In this document: one piece after another, positions 36,271 through 48,276 of the stretch
Layout of the letters: every line of letters begins with the position of its first letter
Position numbering within the stretch: the first letter of the stretch is position 1
Source of the DNA: Actinostola sp. cb2023
Lineage: Eukaryota; Cnidaria; Anthozoa; Actiniaria; Actinostolidae
NCBI GenBank assembly: GCA_033675265.1
Contig: JAUJYZ010001058.1
Coordinates: forward strand, 2,507,001 to 2,571,000
Direction: 5' to 3'
DNA: 64,000 nt
Made by a program: the position numbers and the translations under genes
The notes under the pieces: generated by a model
What the model was told of the DNA's origin: nothing
The model's database searches: none
What the model saw: only the letters and a program-made list of their open reading frames with translations

Positions 36271-37624
36271 ATCAGTGAGTCGCGCGTGGTCTTCGATCGT
36301 TTTTTTTTTAGGTTGGAGGCGAATATTCAGTGCATTATACTCTCTATGGTGTCACTGACTTATTAGAGTCGTTTTCGTATGAGTGGGAAACCTACGGTAC
36401 AGTGTTACGGTCACGGTACGAAATTGAATCGAAAACATATATTCAACCAATCACAGTGCGCAAAATCATTGCTCAACCAATCAGAATGCTTGGACACGGC
36501 ACGGTCACCGCACGGCACGAACTGTACCGTAACGACTCTAATTGCATGTCTGCTAATTGCGACCAGTGAGCGAGCCCCAGCGAGCGAACTGGGAGAAACA
36601 CTAATCTTTGGTTGGGCTTCCTGTGTTTCAGATGCCAGCTCGATTCTCGATTTGTGATTTTCATTCCGGAAATATTTTTATCACGTGACTTTTGCCCTGA
36701 TGTCATATATCATACGTTCCCGTCGTTCATTTTGTGACTTATCTCGTGCTTAGAGTGGATTCGAAGCCTTTTTGCTTGTACTTTATATCCGATTCTTCGA
36801 TGGAATTATGTAAAGATCTTCATTTATTGTTGACGATCGCTTCATATTAGCGACATATTGAGGGAAAGGCAATGTTCTTTTATTAGTCTTTCCGGGCTCT
36901 GTTGTGTGCTAAGTTGCTACCACTGATTGCCACTGTGGACAACATAAGTAGTCGATCGAATCCTAGTACCGTATAAATGCTCTTGGAAACCAAGTCTTCC
37001 CAGATGCAGAGACGTTGTCATTGAATTATCTGCCTAACAGCTCGTTCGTTTATCGTGTCGCCAACCGTACCAAACCAGTTCCAAACAAATGATCTACCTT
37101 TGATTGTAGAGCTACTGAGGCATTACTAATTGATTGGCAACTGCAACGTATTTTATTCTAAATTCAAGATATAGGTGTTCATAAGTGTAGCAAAATGAAA
37201 TACTGAAAAATCGATAAAGCACGCGTACATTGATAAAGATTTTCATTGATTGATACTAATGTATCATGTTACTCTTATTGCTATGTCAATAGATTTCTTT
37301 CAAACTAAAAAAAATGTTGTGGATTTCAAAAACTGTTCAGGTGGTTATGTACACGCGCCTGCAATAACATATGACAGCGGAAATCACATCTCTGTAAAAC
37401 TTAACCAATCATAATGGACCGTTCCCACGGCTGAAAAGACAATGTGCGTCGTTTCAGTTCCTCGTTTACGAATGGGATTTTTAGACAGATATCACTTTGA
37501 CGATCTTCTATAGTCGGTGCGTTCCTCAGCGTGCGCTTTTAAAATATTAAAATATTAAAATAGTTGTTTTGACAAACTTCTTAGGATAACCATTCTGAAT
37601 GAATATTGATGTAATTTTACCTAC
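36271..37624. other. Intergenic, repeat-like
   Basis: ACGGTACAGTGTTACGGTCA (36397) and the related AACTGTACCGTAACGACTC (36521) suggest an inverted-repeat MITE at about 36365-36540. One GTTGGGCTTCCTGTG word lies at 36612. No exon is supported. Confidence 0.4.
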
Positions 37625-38262
37625 GTAGTGACAGTGTCTTTTGAACGAGAAATAGCTCTCCTCATCTCTCCAATCAAAATAGCTCTCTTGGATGATATGG
37701 GGCCATGACTATCCCACGGTACAATACACTGGCTGTGTATGCCGGGGCTTGACATATAGTGTGGTAGAGAATGATCGCTTCTCATGGTCCAGAGAAACCA
37801 TGGTGTCCAGAAATGGTAGTTGGTTGTCTTGTGGCATCTCAATGGTGAATTTCAGTGCAGTATTCAAGCTATTAGCTGTAGATAGTATTTCCTCTGCCGT
37901 GATTCCATCAGACATCCATGCGATGAAGATATCGTCAATGTAGCGTTTGAGTCACATCAAGGCTTTGTCCTGAAATTGGCATAGTATCTGTATGTCGATC
38001 TCGTTCATGTAAATGGTTGCTAGTGCAGGGGCAAGGTTGTTCCCCATGGCGAGTCCAGTCTTCTGGGTATAGCCTTTATCTCCGATCGGGATTACGTCGC
38101 TCGTCAAACAGAGTCGGAGAAGTGATTCAAAATCGTCATCGTTTAAACCTTTCAGTTCGCAATCCGATTTATACTTTGAAAAGAAGTGTTTAGCCACAGA
38201 GAAAACACTGGGTGTAGTTGTGTCTATATCCTCCAGTGGAATGGAGCCATAGACACAACTAT
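37625..38262 (-). pseudogene. Penelope-like element reverse transcriptase fragment
   Basis: Reading the minus strand from 38262: YGSIPLEDIDTTTPSVFS, then AKHFFSKYKSDCELKGL, then GLAMGNNLAPALATIYMNE (RT motif B region), one in-frame TGA (37952-37954), then LKRYIDDIFIAW. The catalytic YIDD box is at 37931-37942. FTIEMPQDNQLPFLDTMVSL, TTLYVKP and, after one frameshift near 37715, DSHGPISSKRAILIGEMRRA follow, which is the usual order in Penelope-type RTs. N-terminal RT motifs and the GIY-YIG endonuclease are missing. One stop and one frameshift suggest modest age. Confidence 0.82.
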
Positions 38263-38560
38263 TAAAAATATTAATGATAATTTAAAAAACCAGTGTAATA
38301 CTAAAAGTAACAATTAACCCCAAAGTAACTCCTCGGGAACGCAGCCGACACGCAGACTAACACTTCAGTAGTGTTCCAAAGAGCTGCGTGTGACTGATAA
38401 CAGTTTATAATTACCACATTCAACATTGTTATGGCCGGGTCGTCTTCAAAGATGAAATAACTCAGTCACGTACACATCATGCCCAAAACGTTTGGCAACG
38501 ATTGTAACTACTAAATAGGTAGCGGTTTAGAATCGGCTACCCTGGGACGTACCCATCGTG
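38263..38560. other. Intergenic, no gene recognised
   Basis: Short non-coding interval between the RT fragment and the next MITE. Confidence 0.4.
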
Positions 38561-39025
38561 TATATACACCTAATTCAAAAATCGTTGTCGCAGCCGAAGC
38601 AACAGTCAACACTCCAAGACTGCAAAGGATTTCGGTAATTGTTCTCGTAATTAATTTATTCAGTTGTGGTCATTGTAAATAGTTATCATGAATGTAGTTT
38701 GTCAGCTCATTAACTGTTTGGAAGCGTGGTTTTTTTATGCCTGCTCTTCATTTGTTCAACGGGTTTAGTACCCGCAACAGCACGTTTGTAGTACTAGTAC
38801 GGGTCGCGATAAAATGCTGAAACTGAAACGGCGAAATATTCGAAATAATCGGTTTGACACCTGAGCTATCACTTCTGCTTGCCATAATAACATGTCACAA
38901 ACGCATGCAACCAAAATATGCTCTGAATGAATGAATTACGAGAAAAATTACCTAAATCCTTTGCAGTCTTGGAGTGTTGACTGTTGCTTCGGCTGCGACA
39001 ACGATTTTTGAAATAGGTGTATATA
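38561..39025. mobile_element. Palindromic MITE, family A copy 2
   Basis: Same termini and AAAATCGTTGTCGCAGCC block as 866-1287, with both arms kept. It is slightly longer (about 465 versus 422 bp) because of extra bases near the centre. Confidence 0.85.
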
Positions 39026-39270
39026 TGATATCTAAACCTGTTCTAACGATAATTCAATAACACTTGTGCTTTGCCAGAGGAATTTGATAGAAGACTCCTC
39101 GGGAAGTGTATCGTCGTAGCCTTCAGTTCTAATACTCGGAGCCCTAAATTCCATTATTAAAGAAAAAAACTTTATTTCAATTCGAATTTCAGATAGCAAG
39201 TACAAGCATTCTCCGAATAAACCGTTAAAGTAATATAAATAAAATAAGTATAATATATATATATAATATA

Positions 39271-39736
39271 TAACCAATGTGTATACTACTCAGTTTTTGA
39301 GTACATAGAGTTTAATACAATTTGTTTCCCTTTAGTTTCCACCGATATCATGTTAATTACTCAGTTCAGTATCATTTTTCCTTTAGACATCATTAAATCA
39401 CTTTATCTTAACGGCATATCCCAAAGGTTTGCCAACCTGATCATATTATTGTCAATCAATCAATCAATTTATTTATTTATCTATGTATTTATTTATTTGT
39501 TACATGCTTCGGTTTGTAGAATGTAACATGCAATCACATAGCGCGTGCAACTATTTAGCGCGCACAACTATTCAACGGTTTACGATACTGACGCGATCAT
39601 ATTGTTGTTGTAGCTCTTACCAATTGCTTCAGTGTATAGAGATTAACTGAAGAGTGGACTGACTTCACGTCGGTCTACGAAACAAATTGTATTAAACTCT
39701 ATGTACTCAAAAACTGAGTAGTATACACATTGGTTA
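39271..39736. mobile_element. 466-bp TIR element
   Basis: TIRs of about 58 bp: TAACCAATGTGTATACTACT at the left and its complement at the right. The interior has CAAT and ATTT microsatellites (39460-39500). Confidence 0.85.
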
Positions 39737-41127
39737 AATTCGCTCCTTCATTGTAGAGCACTATCTTGGTTTCACCGGTGAACTTCACCTGAATTATATA
39801 TATATGAGATATAGGGGTCTTATACAGTATATCACCGTGAGAAATACCCCCTTCGGTGACAGACCTCATATATATACAGTATATCAATAAAATATTAATC
39901 ACAAGAGTTCATTATGTAGATTAATTCAGTATTTATGGTTGTTACTAAATAATATAGCCGACTAATAGCTAAATTTCACCACATAGCGGAAACAGTTTTA
40001 CTACTACGTACTAGTAATTAATAATTACACTAAATTGATACTAAAACAAGTAATAGCATGGTAATGCAGCCAACTTTTAGCACATATAGAAAGTTGTTTG
40101 CTGTAAATTAAAAGGCTCAGTAATAAACTCATTCAAGGGTTTGTCTTTATAACTTTTGAGTTATTTTAATATTATTTTATTTTAAAAACCTTATCTTCCA
40201 ATGTGACTGCAGACTGTATCCTTCGTGATTCATCTTGAATCAGGTAAACCAGAAGATAAATTAAATATAATACTTGTATAAATTCTCTGACTTAGTGAGC
40301 CTTGATATTTCGTGCATAGTTTTTCCCGAAGCTTAGTCTGTTAGTCTGTTACTCCATTACTCGTTACTCGTGTTAGTAGGCACCTGCACTATTGAGCTCG
40401 GTGTCTAACTTCAGACCTGTTTGGATGCAATAAAACACGATACGTCAGCGTTATGTTTTTGGAAACTAAGCCTTTATTGCTCGAACAATACTTGCTTAGG
40501 AACTGTTTCCTGTCGAGAGCACATCATCCTGTAATATTACAGTCGAGTCATACATTCCTATAGCCAATGTTATGGAAAAACGCGACCGTTGTCAAGCAAG
40601 ATCATGCAGAATACAGTTAAGGAAAGTGGTTTCAAAACTGATGAGGCAATGATGACAGTGATCGACCGATCAAACGACCGGACAAACTTATAATAAGGAA
40701 TTTGTGTATCAGTTTAGAAAGTAGTGGACGCTTAATGTATCTAGAGGTGGTCAGATACGAGATGTCTGCTTGGCAAGGGATGTGGAGAGATGTTGGACTG
40801 CAAATGCTTTTGCGTACACACTTAGTAATTTTACTAGGTTGATACGCATGACATCAATCTGCAAACTCTGTTCCGTACTTAGTAATTTTACTCAATATCT
40901 GTGTGGAAGTCTGCCACGCATGACAGCACAGATTGGTGATTACTACTTTCGGTGTCTTTTTATCCATCGAGTCAGCTCAGAGAAAAGTAATAATTATAAT
41001 AATAATTGTGAAATAAACTCAGTTGAAGACTGCAGCTACATTCCAGTACGTTGTCGCTCGTTAATTTTCGACTTCACAAAATTAAAAACTTCCTTTGATT
41101 TTTCATCGGTAGTTAGTTATTTCGGAA
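39737..41127. other. Intergenic, no gene recognised
   Basis: A CTTAGTAATTTTACT word is duplicated near 40821 and 40879. The 125-codon frame at 40770-41147 overlaps these duplications and shows no domain. Confidence 0.4.
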
Positions 41128-41370
41128 GGAAGTTGTTCAAATTCTAAGCTATTTCTTACTACTCTTTTCCATTGCGTCAGTTGTGACTAAATCATTCGAG
41201 CGAAATAAGTTCTTCCTCTGCGCATTTTTATTGGTCGATTCTTTGGTAGAAGTTGTTCAAATTCTAAGTTATTTCTTGCTACTCTTTTCCATTGCGTCAG
41301 TTGTAAAAACATTCAAGCGACGGAATAAAGTTCTTCCTGTGCGCCTTTTCATTGGTAGATTCTTTGGAGG
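41128..41370. repeat. 121-bp tandem duplication
   Basis: Two copies (41128-41248 and 41249-41370) start at GAAGTTGTTCAAATTCTAAG and share TTTCCATTGCGTCAGTTGT. Confidence 0.85.
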
Positions 41371-41966
41371 AAGAAGAAAAGTTCTAAGCAACTAAGAGTG
41401 CTTACTGAATTGAATTACTCCATATGATACAGACATCGACTCCTAAAGGTGTTGAAGCGCTTGCATACAGCAAAATACACAGCAACAATCACTGGAAAGA
41501 TCTTTAGGTATATCATTAAAATAGGTAAGTAAATTACATACTAGTTAGGTATATAGATTGATAATTTAGTACACTTTACTGGGCCGGCCATCAATGGAAC
41601 TTTTGCACCGACGGATAAATTAAGCAAACATGCAGTCACATTTTGCTTATTGGCGGTCTGGTGCTAAAAGCGTGAGAAGGTTTTTGAACGCAGTTATAAA
41701 GCAAAAGGTCTGTTCTCTGAAGTTACTATTTCCACAGGCTTTGTGGCGCGTGTGTCAATTTGTTGGGTTGCACAAAGGACTTCATCATTTCAGCTAGATT
41801 TCTTGCGGTTCTGGTGATTCCTTCTCATATAGCGAAAAACATACTGTAACAGCAAATCTACTCTAACGTATAAAATACATGATGTGAGCAAGAGCTGAGA
41901 GACTCATGCTTAATAATCCGTGTACTGAAACTTCTATGTGTATACAGTCACCTATTTACAAACAAC

Positions 41967-42215
41967 TTAACGTTGATAACGGGCAATCTGAAATGCGCGC
42001 TCACGGATATGAGACCGAATAATTGTGCAGATCAACTGTGAGTTTTCATTTAGTAGGAACGGCCAGTTGTGTGCAGGAGTAGTGTGCCAATTAATAGCCT
42101 TGATAAGATGTCCATCGGATAATTGCAATGTATATGACCAGCCTAGAGAAGCGCCTCCCAACCTTAGTTCCGTTTCATTGGGCGATTCGTAGATGCATCT
42201 CAGGCTTGTTTTCAT
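41967..42215 (-). CDS. Possible Ig-like domain exon, uncertain
   Basis: An 82-codon frame (SLRCIYESPNETELRLGG..., then LGWSYTLQLSDG, AINWHT and LICTII). The Cys-Ile-Tyr opening, the two Trp residues and the later Cys resemble an extracellular Ig-type fold. It has no signal peptide or membrane segment, and I found no partner exon. The nearest upstream AG (TTAAATAG) is a weak acceptor. It may be a lone exon, a pseudogene fragment or chance. Confidence 0.25.
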   Translation of the reverse strand: MKTSLRCIYESPNETELRLGGASLGWSYTLQLSDGHLIKAINWHTTPAHNWPFLLNENSQLICTIIRSHIRERAFQIARYQR

Positions 42216-43548
42216 GACTCAACTCAAATCTATTTAATTATTTACACATTTATTTTATTATTCTATATATCGTCAATAAATTCTAGTTTTTGGTATTTAA
42301 TCTCCCTTGGGAGAAACTAGCATTTCTGTTTGGTATACGGTAGAGATCCGAACGGTAAGATAAAGTTTAAGTATGTGTGTATATATATATGTACAAGTCA
42401 AATCGAGGATACTTAGTCAGATCATCGCTGTGTTGTTTTTTGTTGATTTTTGTTAATAGGTGATCATAATATTTTATATTATACAACGAGACTTCGAGAC
42501 CCCCGAAATTTAGCGAGACTGTGACTGTTTGCGGGGACCATTCGACACCCCGAACATGATCAGTCTTAGTCAACAACATCCTCGGAAACCCAGGGGCTGT
42601 ATACAAGACCCCTGTTAAGAGCCGATACCTCATGTTGTATCAAAAGTTACCTAGCTAGGATGTTGTTTTCAGGCCGGGAAGTTTGACTATTCCTTCAAGA
42701 TACATGACCGTTCTCTCACTTTCTAATGATTCTTTAACCCATGTTAATGTATCAAAATCATCTACTAGGACTTTGTTTTCAGTTCAGGCATGCGCACAAT
42801 CAAAACATTATATAATTGGTTAATCCTTGTTCGTCAGTAATACTGGAAGACGATTCGGTCGATCGCTGCTGTAGTTCACTAAGTTTCAACTTAGAAGACA
42901 GTACTGTAGCATCAGAAAAAAGTTAATTGTTTGGCAATTCATTCAGTTTTGATAAATAAAACAATAAAAATTGGTTGTTTTGCAGTGAGCAAAAATTTGG
43001 TAGTTTTGCAGTGAAAACTCAAAATTATTGAATTATTGAATTATTCGTTGCTAACTAACGAGTTCAAGTGGTTTGCTCTCAGCAACGTTCCGATAGTGAT
43101 TGCACGCGATCTGAATTTGTTTTCAAACTATTAAACATTACTAATAATTCATTTTTTGGTGTATTTCGCTATTGCGTGCGTACGTTGTTGTGCCAGATTT
43201 TAGTCACACAAAAGCATAACTTGTCCCACTGGATATCAGTGAATAAATGAATGAATGACAGTTTCATTTAATGAGGAAAACTTCATCTGAAAAAGGGCAC
43301 AAAGTCGTCCGACGGAGGGGTACTCACTCCCTGCACCCCCTCCCCTAAATCCGCCCCTGCGTACGTGTTCGCACAACAACCCAAGAAAAGTAATTTTCAA
43401 ATCTAATTCAATTCTCGAATTTTACGTACAATTATCACAATTGTAAATTTTGTTTAATGTACGTTATGTAATGTGACAAATTTCAGGGCAGGCCTGCAGC
43501 TCTTTATTAGAAGATCTATTCCAATTGGGTCAATACTATTAGAGTAAA
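42216..43548. other. Intergenic, no gene recognised
   Basis: The minus-strand frame at 42367-42633 has no known domain. TGAATTATTGAATTATT repeats lie near 43030. Confidence 0.4.
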
Positions 43549-44395
43549 CAGGAACCCATAAGTAGGAGCATCCATGCTACATATTGGGTATATGAGACGG
43601 CGTAAGAACAAGTTCGGCTATTTTTAGAACACGAAATTGACCAATCACTGTGCACTTCCGGTCATAGAACACGTTCCGAGCTGTTGATCACGAGAAGCGA
43701 GCTGAGTTATAAAACTTTTCGAAGTAGAAATGTTCTACAATGTATTTCATGTTTTCTGAACTACTGCAGAGAGACTGATTGAATTTCGTTTAAACAAGGA
43801 TAATATAAATGGATTTGTCAGTCATTGATCTGATCTGCGTTTTAATATAGCGAAGACTCAAAATAGGGTTTCGACTGAATCCCAGAGACAACTAGATATG
43901 GCGATTTGGTGTGTCTCAACTGTGAATATTTATTTTACGAAACAAATCTAAAGCATGCATGTATAAAGTACAGCATTTTAGACGTAAAAATAGTACCATA
44001 ATGATACGCAGAATAATCTAGTTGTCTCTGGGATTCAGACGAAACCATATTTTGATTCAATCTTCAATTATTATCTTCGCCCGGGTCTTCGCTAACTGCA
44101 GATCAATGACTGACAAATCCATTTATATTATCCTTATTTACGAACTCCAATCAGTTTCTCTGCAGTAGTTAAACATGAAATACATTGTAGAACATTTCTA
44201 CTTCGAAATGTTTCAGTGAAAAACATATTGTAATTGTATTTGCAGCAATTCTCGTGATCAACAGCTCCGGGAACGTGTTCTATGACCGGAAGTGCACAGT
44301 GATTGGTCAATTTCATGTTCTAAAAATAGCCAAACTTGTTCTTACGCCGTCCCAGATTATAATGCTACATGGATGCTCCTACTTATGGGCTCCTG
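43549..44395. mobile_element. 847-bp palindromic element
   Basis: Ends are CAGGAACCCATAAGTAGGAG and near-complement. The arms stay complementary over about 400 bp each, including CCGGTCATAGAACACGTTCC and GGATTTGTCAGTCATTGATC. The right arm has about 60 extra bases near 44215-44250. No transposase. Confidence 0.88.
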
Positions 44396-44403
44396 GAGTA
44401 AAA

Positions 44404-44618
44404 CAATAGAAACAAAACAATAGAACGAGTAGACAATAGTATAGATAATGAATTCTATTGTTTGTATTATCCAATCACAACAGATCTTCTGAGCAGATGT
44501 GTGTCACCTCAATAGAAACAAAACAATAGAACGAGTAGACAATAGTAGATAATGAATTCTATTGTTTGTATTATCCAATCACAACAGCTCTTCTAAGCAG
44601 CTGCTGCGTGTCACCTCA
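44404..44618. repeat. Tandem duplication of about 106 bp
   Basis: Copies 44404-44509 and 44510-44618 share CAATAGAAACAAAACAATAG and TTTGTATTATCCAATCACAA. Confidence 0.85.
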
Positions 44619-45275
44619 ATTTTTAGGATTAAATATCTTAAAATAAAAAGAAATGAAATGAATGTTCCAGGTCGACGTTTCGATGTCTTCCGGTCAGTAA
44701 GCGGAAGTATTTTAACCCAGTCATGCACAACGAAAATAAGATTACTGTTTCTTGAATGTACCCTACTTGTAAGCTATTTTACTTATCATTATTTTTATCG
44801 CTTTCAATATTTGATGTCAAGTCTCGATGAATAAATATTGATTAAATATATATAAAAACTTGTGTTCAGTTCTTATTATGGTGACTGTAGAAATGAGCAA
44901 AGCGTTGTCGATCATGGTAATGATGGTTGTGCTATGTTACTTTGCTAACTTGTGTTGTTGGTATTATATCATAATCAGCGATTTTGTTTTGCTTTGCAAC
45001 ACTACAAACTTAATTTCAAATTCCTAAGTATTGCGTATAGCGTTGCAAAGCAATCACAAATTTAGATTAAATGGTTAGATGGAAATATCACATTTTAAAA
45101 ATGTTCCGATCAAGTTGTTCCTGAAGTGGCTTCGATGTTCAATTTCTCTTCCGGTCCGGTTAATTAATTCATCATATGTCAATGAATTTCCATACTTGAT
45201 GCATGAAATCTTACTGCAGTTTTATCTCAATTAGTTGAAACGTTTCTTTTCGTACTCCCCAGCAAAGATCCAAGA
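44619..45275. other. Upstream region of the dispanin gene
   Basis: No separate gene is recognised. The dispanin 5' UTR and promoter probably lie here, but no clear TATA box or initiator could be assigned. Confidence 0.4.
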
Positions 45276-45659
45276 ATGGCTGACAACACTAACAGAGGTG
45301 ACTCGTCGCTCAAAGTATAACCGGCATGGATATCACACGACGCGGTGTCGACCGCTGACCACATATCTCCCCCTTCCGGGTAAATGAATGGTCAGCGGTC
45401 GACACCAATTCAAGCCGTGTGATAATCAGGCTGCTCACAGTAAAGTTCGAGTATTTTGTCTGATGAAGCAATACGTTTTTCTCTTTCGCAATTTTAGCCT
45501 TCAAAGATGATGGTGACACTCCAAAGAATAATTCTGGTTAGTATATGAATGAAATAAATATAGATGTCAATTACATGCGCAATTCCGGTTCAAAAATAAA
45601 GATGATGTAATAATATTTGTGCGTTTTAATTTCGTCACTGATACGTCATCGCTCGCCAC

Positions 45660-45693
<34 letters not shown>

Positions 45694-47517
45694 TTCTCTT
45701 TTTTTTTTTACCACGGGGAAATACGTGCGCTCTTCAAACCTCGCAAATTCGCTGCAAATTCGTTGGAAATTTTGAAATCCAAGGTTTGGGACATTTTCAA
45801 ATAATATTTTCAATGAATTTCCAAGGTTTCTTTGAAGAGCGCGCGTTTTTTCCAGGCCGCGTACTACGTACAACACTAGATACACAAGCTTATTTTAACG
45901 AAGCTAGTCACCGTCGAGTCGATCACGATATGATAATGAGATCGAAGAGAATATGAAATGAACTAAACGAAATTTCATTTATTCGATCATGCATGCTAAA
46001 GCGCTACGCTACACAGAATCCACATACATTGTTTCTGAATTCCCATATTTATTTTAGCAAACAGTGATGACGGTACCAGAAAGGATCTCGGTATGGGAAG
46101 CTCAGGGTTAGGACAACCGCCATTACCAGGGTACAGTGTATCACAGCAGCCTGGTTACCCAGCAGTGCAGCAGCCTGGTTACGCAGCCCCTCCACTGCAT
46201 GGTTACCCAGCACAAAATCAGCACCCAGTTCATATTGATATTGAGGTAATGATAGTTATTTTTTTATTTTTTGCGCGCGCTTTTCATTTCATGAACACAA
46301 GGGGGACCTACGTGACATGTCAATTCATTTGATAAGAGGAAATGCATGTCGTAAATAGTGTTAATACTTCCAACCCATTAGACATAACAACACAGTTTTG
46401 TGGAGTAATGGGGAATGGAAATTAGGTCTCCATCTGCTACCCGCAGATCCATGCTCCCCGCATAATTGGCATACTGGTCAGTGCATGACAAAGAGAGGTG
46501 ATAATCCTCTCTCCAGGGGTATCCCTCAGGTCGCCGGGGTGTAACTCACATACTACCCCTACCGATGATAATCCCCTGGGTCGCTGAGGGGTGTAACTCA
46601 CATACAACCCCTACTGAGGGTGATAAGGGTGTAACTCACATACAACCCCTACTGAGGGTGATAAGGGTGTAAATCACATACAACCCCTTAATTCATTGAT
46701 ATAATAAACCAGAAGTCTATGGGGCAAAAGTGACCAGTATGGGAGCACCTAATCCCCAACCCGTGATTTTATTAAAACATACTAAAATAAAGCTCTGCTA
46801 CATCATTGAGCATGAAGTTGGTCGCTTGAGTGTAGGCCAAAGAGCAGTGACTGCTTTGCATTGCATTTCAAAACACTTGTCTGTTTGAAGAAATACATGT
46901 TAGTTTGAGGTTGCTTGTTTGTCCTTATTCTACAGAGCGGAGCGGTTCCCAAGCCCCCAAGCTATCTTGCATTGGCCATTTTGACATGCCTATGCTGTTG
47001 TTGGCCGTTTGGAATTGTGGCGATCATTAATGCAAATAAGGTAAGGAATTGTTCCTTTGAAATGTGCGAAATGGAACAATAATTAATAATAATTATTGAT
47101 CTATCGAGACGTTTTAGGAAAACTTTTACACCAGTGAATATCCAATAATATTACCAAGAAAACGCCAGCGAGTATGTATGATTCTAAGCGAAAAGTACTA
47201 AAAAAGTAAAAATCAAACAAAACATACGAAAAGAATCAAACACATATCTTTACCAAACATTTAGGGGGACACGTGTCCCAACGTGCCCCACCCTCCCTAC
47301 GCTAGTGGTCGAAAGTGCCGAATATTAGTCTCCATGTGTTTTTGTTATTCAGGTTGATGAAGCTTACAGGCGAGGAGATTATGAAGAGGCCAAGGAAAGG
47401 TCACAAAAAGCAATGAAATGGAGCATTTCCGCTATTGTTAGTGGCATAGTGATTATTGGTTTTGGGGCATATCGCCTATACATCAATATAGATGCCATTA
47501 ACAATCAAAACTTCTAA
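45276..47517 (+). CDS. CD225/dispanin family membrane protein, five exons
   Basis: Exons by splice sites: 45276-45297, 45498-45536, 46058-46245, 46936-47040 and 47353-47517 (TAA). They sum to 519 nt, giving 172 residues. All introns are GT-AG; the first two are phase 1 and the last two phase 0. The N-terminal half is a flexible Pro/Gly/Tyr/Gln-rich region with PGY repeats (about residues 30-83). Exon 4 carries the CD225 signature: PSYLALAILTCLCCCWPFGI, with CCC at 103-105 and WPFG at 106-109. Exon 5 gives the cytoplasmic loop with GDYEEAKERSQKA and a second membrane helix (about 142-163). Family members (IFITM, PRRT, TMEM233 groups) are small membrane proteins acting in vesicle fusion, receptor trafficking or antiviral restriction. 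The long Pro-rich N-terminus looks PRRT/dispanin-like rather than IFITM-like. Exons 1 and 2 are tiny and less certain than 3-5; the start could instead be ATG 46093. Confidence 0.85.
45332..45423. repeat. Hairpin in dispanin intron 1
   Basis: Arms contain GGTGTCGACCGCTGACCA and its complement, with outer ATCACACG and CGTGTGAT. It lies between the first two exons. Confidence 0.8.
45724..45845. repeat. Inverted repeat in dispanin intron 2
   Basis: TGCGCTCTTCAAACC and GGTTTCTTTGAAGAGCGC form the outer arms, and GGAAATT and AATTTCC words lie inside. A (CAT)n and T run lies just upstream at 45672-45709. Confidence 0.65.
46500..46690. repeat. Short tandem repeats in dispanin intron 3
   Basis: GGGTGTAACTCACATACAAC recurs about four times with a period near 40 bp, alternating with CCCCTACTGAGGGTGATAA. 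The flanks resemble a decayed repeat element. Confidence 0.8.
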
Positions 47518-47546
47518 CTGATTTGAAAGATGACAAGACCATTTAA

Positions 47547-48244
47547 GGTGGCTCTGTCGAAATTCCAGACGCATTAATTAGTCTGAAATAAAACTTCGGC
47601 CATAACTTTTTTAATATTCGCGTGATGGACTATCAGACTTGCAGAAAGTTGAAGCTATTATTTGGCAATATTACAACATAATTCGCTTTCCCTTTCCGCA
47701 AATATTTTTTAGTGATATCGGAGCTACAATGGACCTTGTACATGTTCTCGCTACTTAAATTTAAACGCGCTCAAAATAAAAATTGTCCGATATTTTTGCG
47801 TAAAAGTTTGTGAATCGTGTTCAATTGACTTGGTGAATATCCTAACTAAGTTTCAGCAAAATCGGCGAAACCAAAATAAACAGGTTATATGTATTTTAGT
47901 CATGAATTTGAATGCTGTTAAAACCTGTTTATTTTGGTTTCACCGATTTTGCTGAAACTTATAAGATAGGATATTTGCCAAGTCAATTGAACACGATTCA
48001 CAAACTTTTACGAAAAAATATCGGAAATTTTTTTTTGAGCGCGTTTAAGTATCGAGAACAAGCTCCATTGTAGCTCCGATATCACTAAAAATATTTGCGG
48101 AAAGGGAAATCGAATTGGTTGTAATATTGCCAAATAATAGCTTCAACTTTCTCCAAGTCTGATAGTCCATCACGTGAATATTAAATAAGTTATGGCCGAA
48201 GTTTTATTTCAGACGAATGCGTCTGAAATTTCGACGGAGCCACC
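47547..48244. mobile_element. 698-bp palindromic MITE with TTAA target duplication
   Basis: Termini are GGTGGCTCTGTCGAAATT and near-complement, between TTAA at 47543-47546 and 48245-48248. The arms are complementary over about 330 bp each, meeting near 47900. It begins 30 bp after the dispanin stop codon, so it probably lies in that gene's 3' UTR. An AATAAA (47587-47592) sits in its left arm. Confidence 0.9.
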
Positions 48245-48276
48245 TTAAACATTGTCATTAACTTGACTGATGAAGT

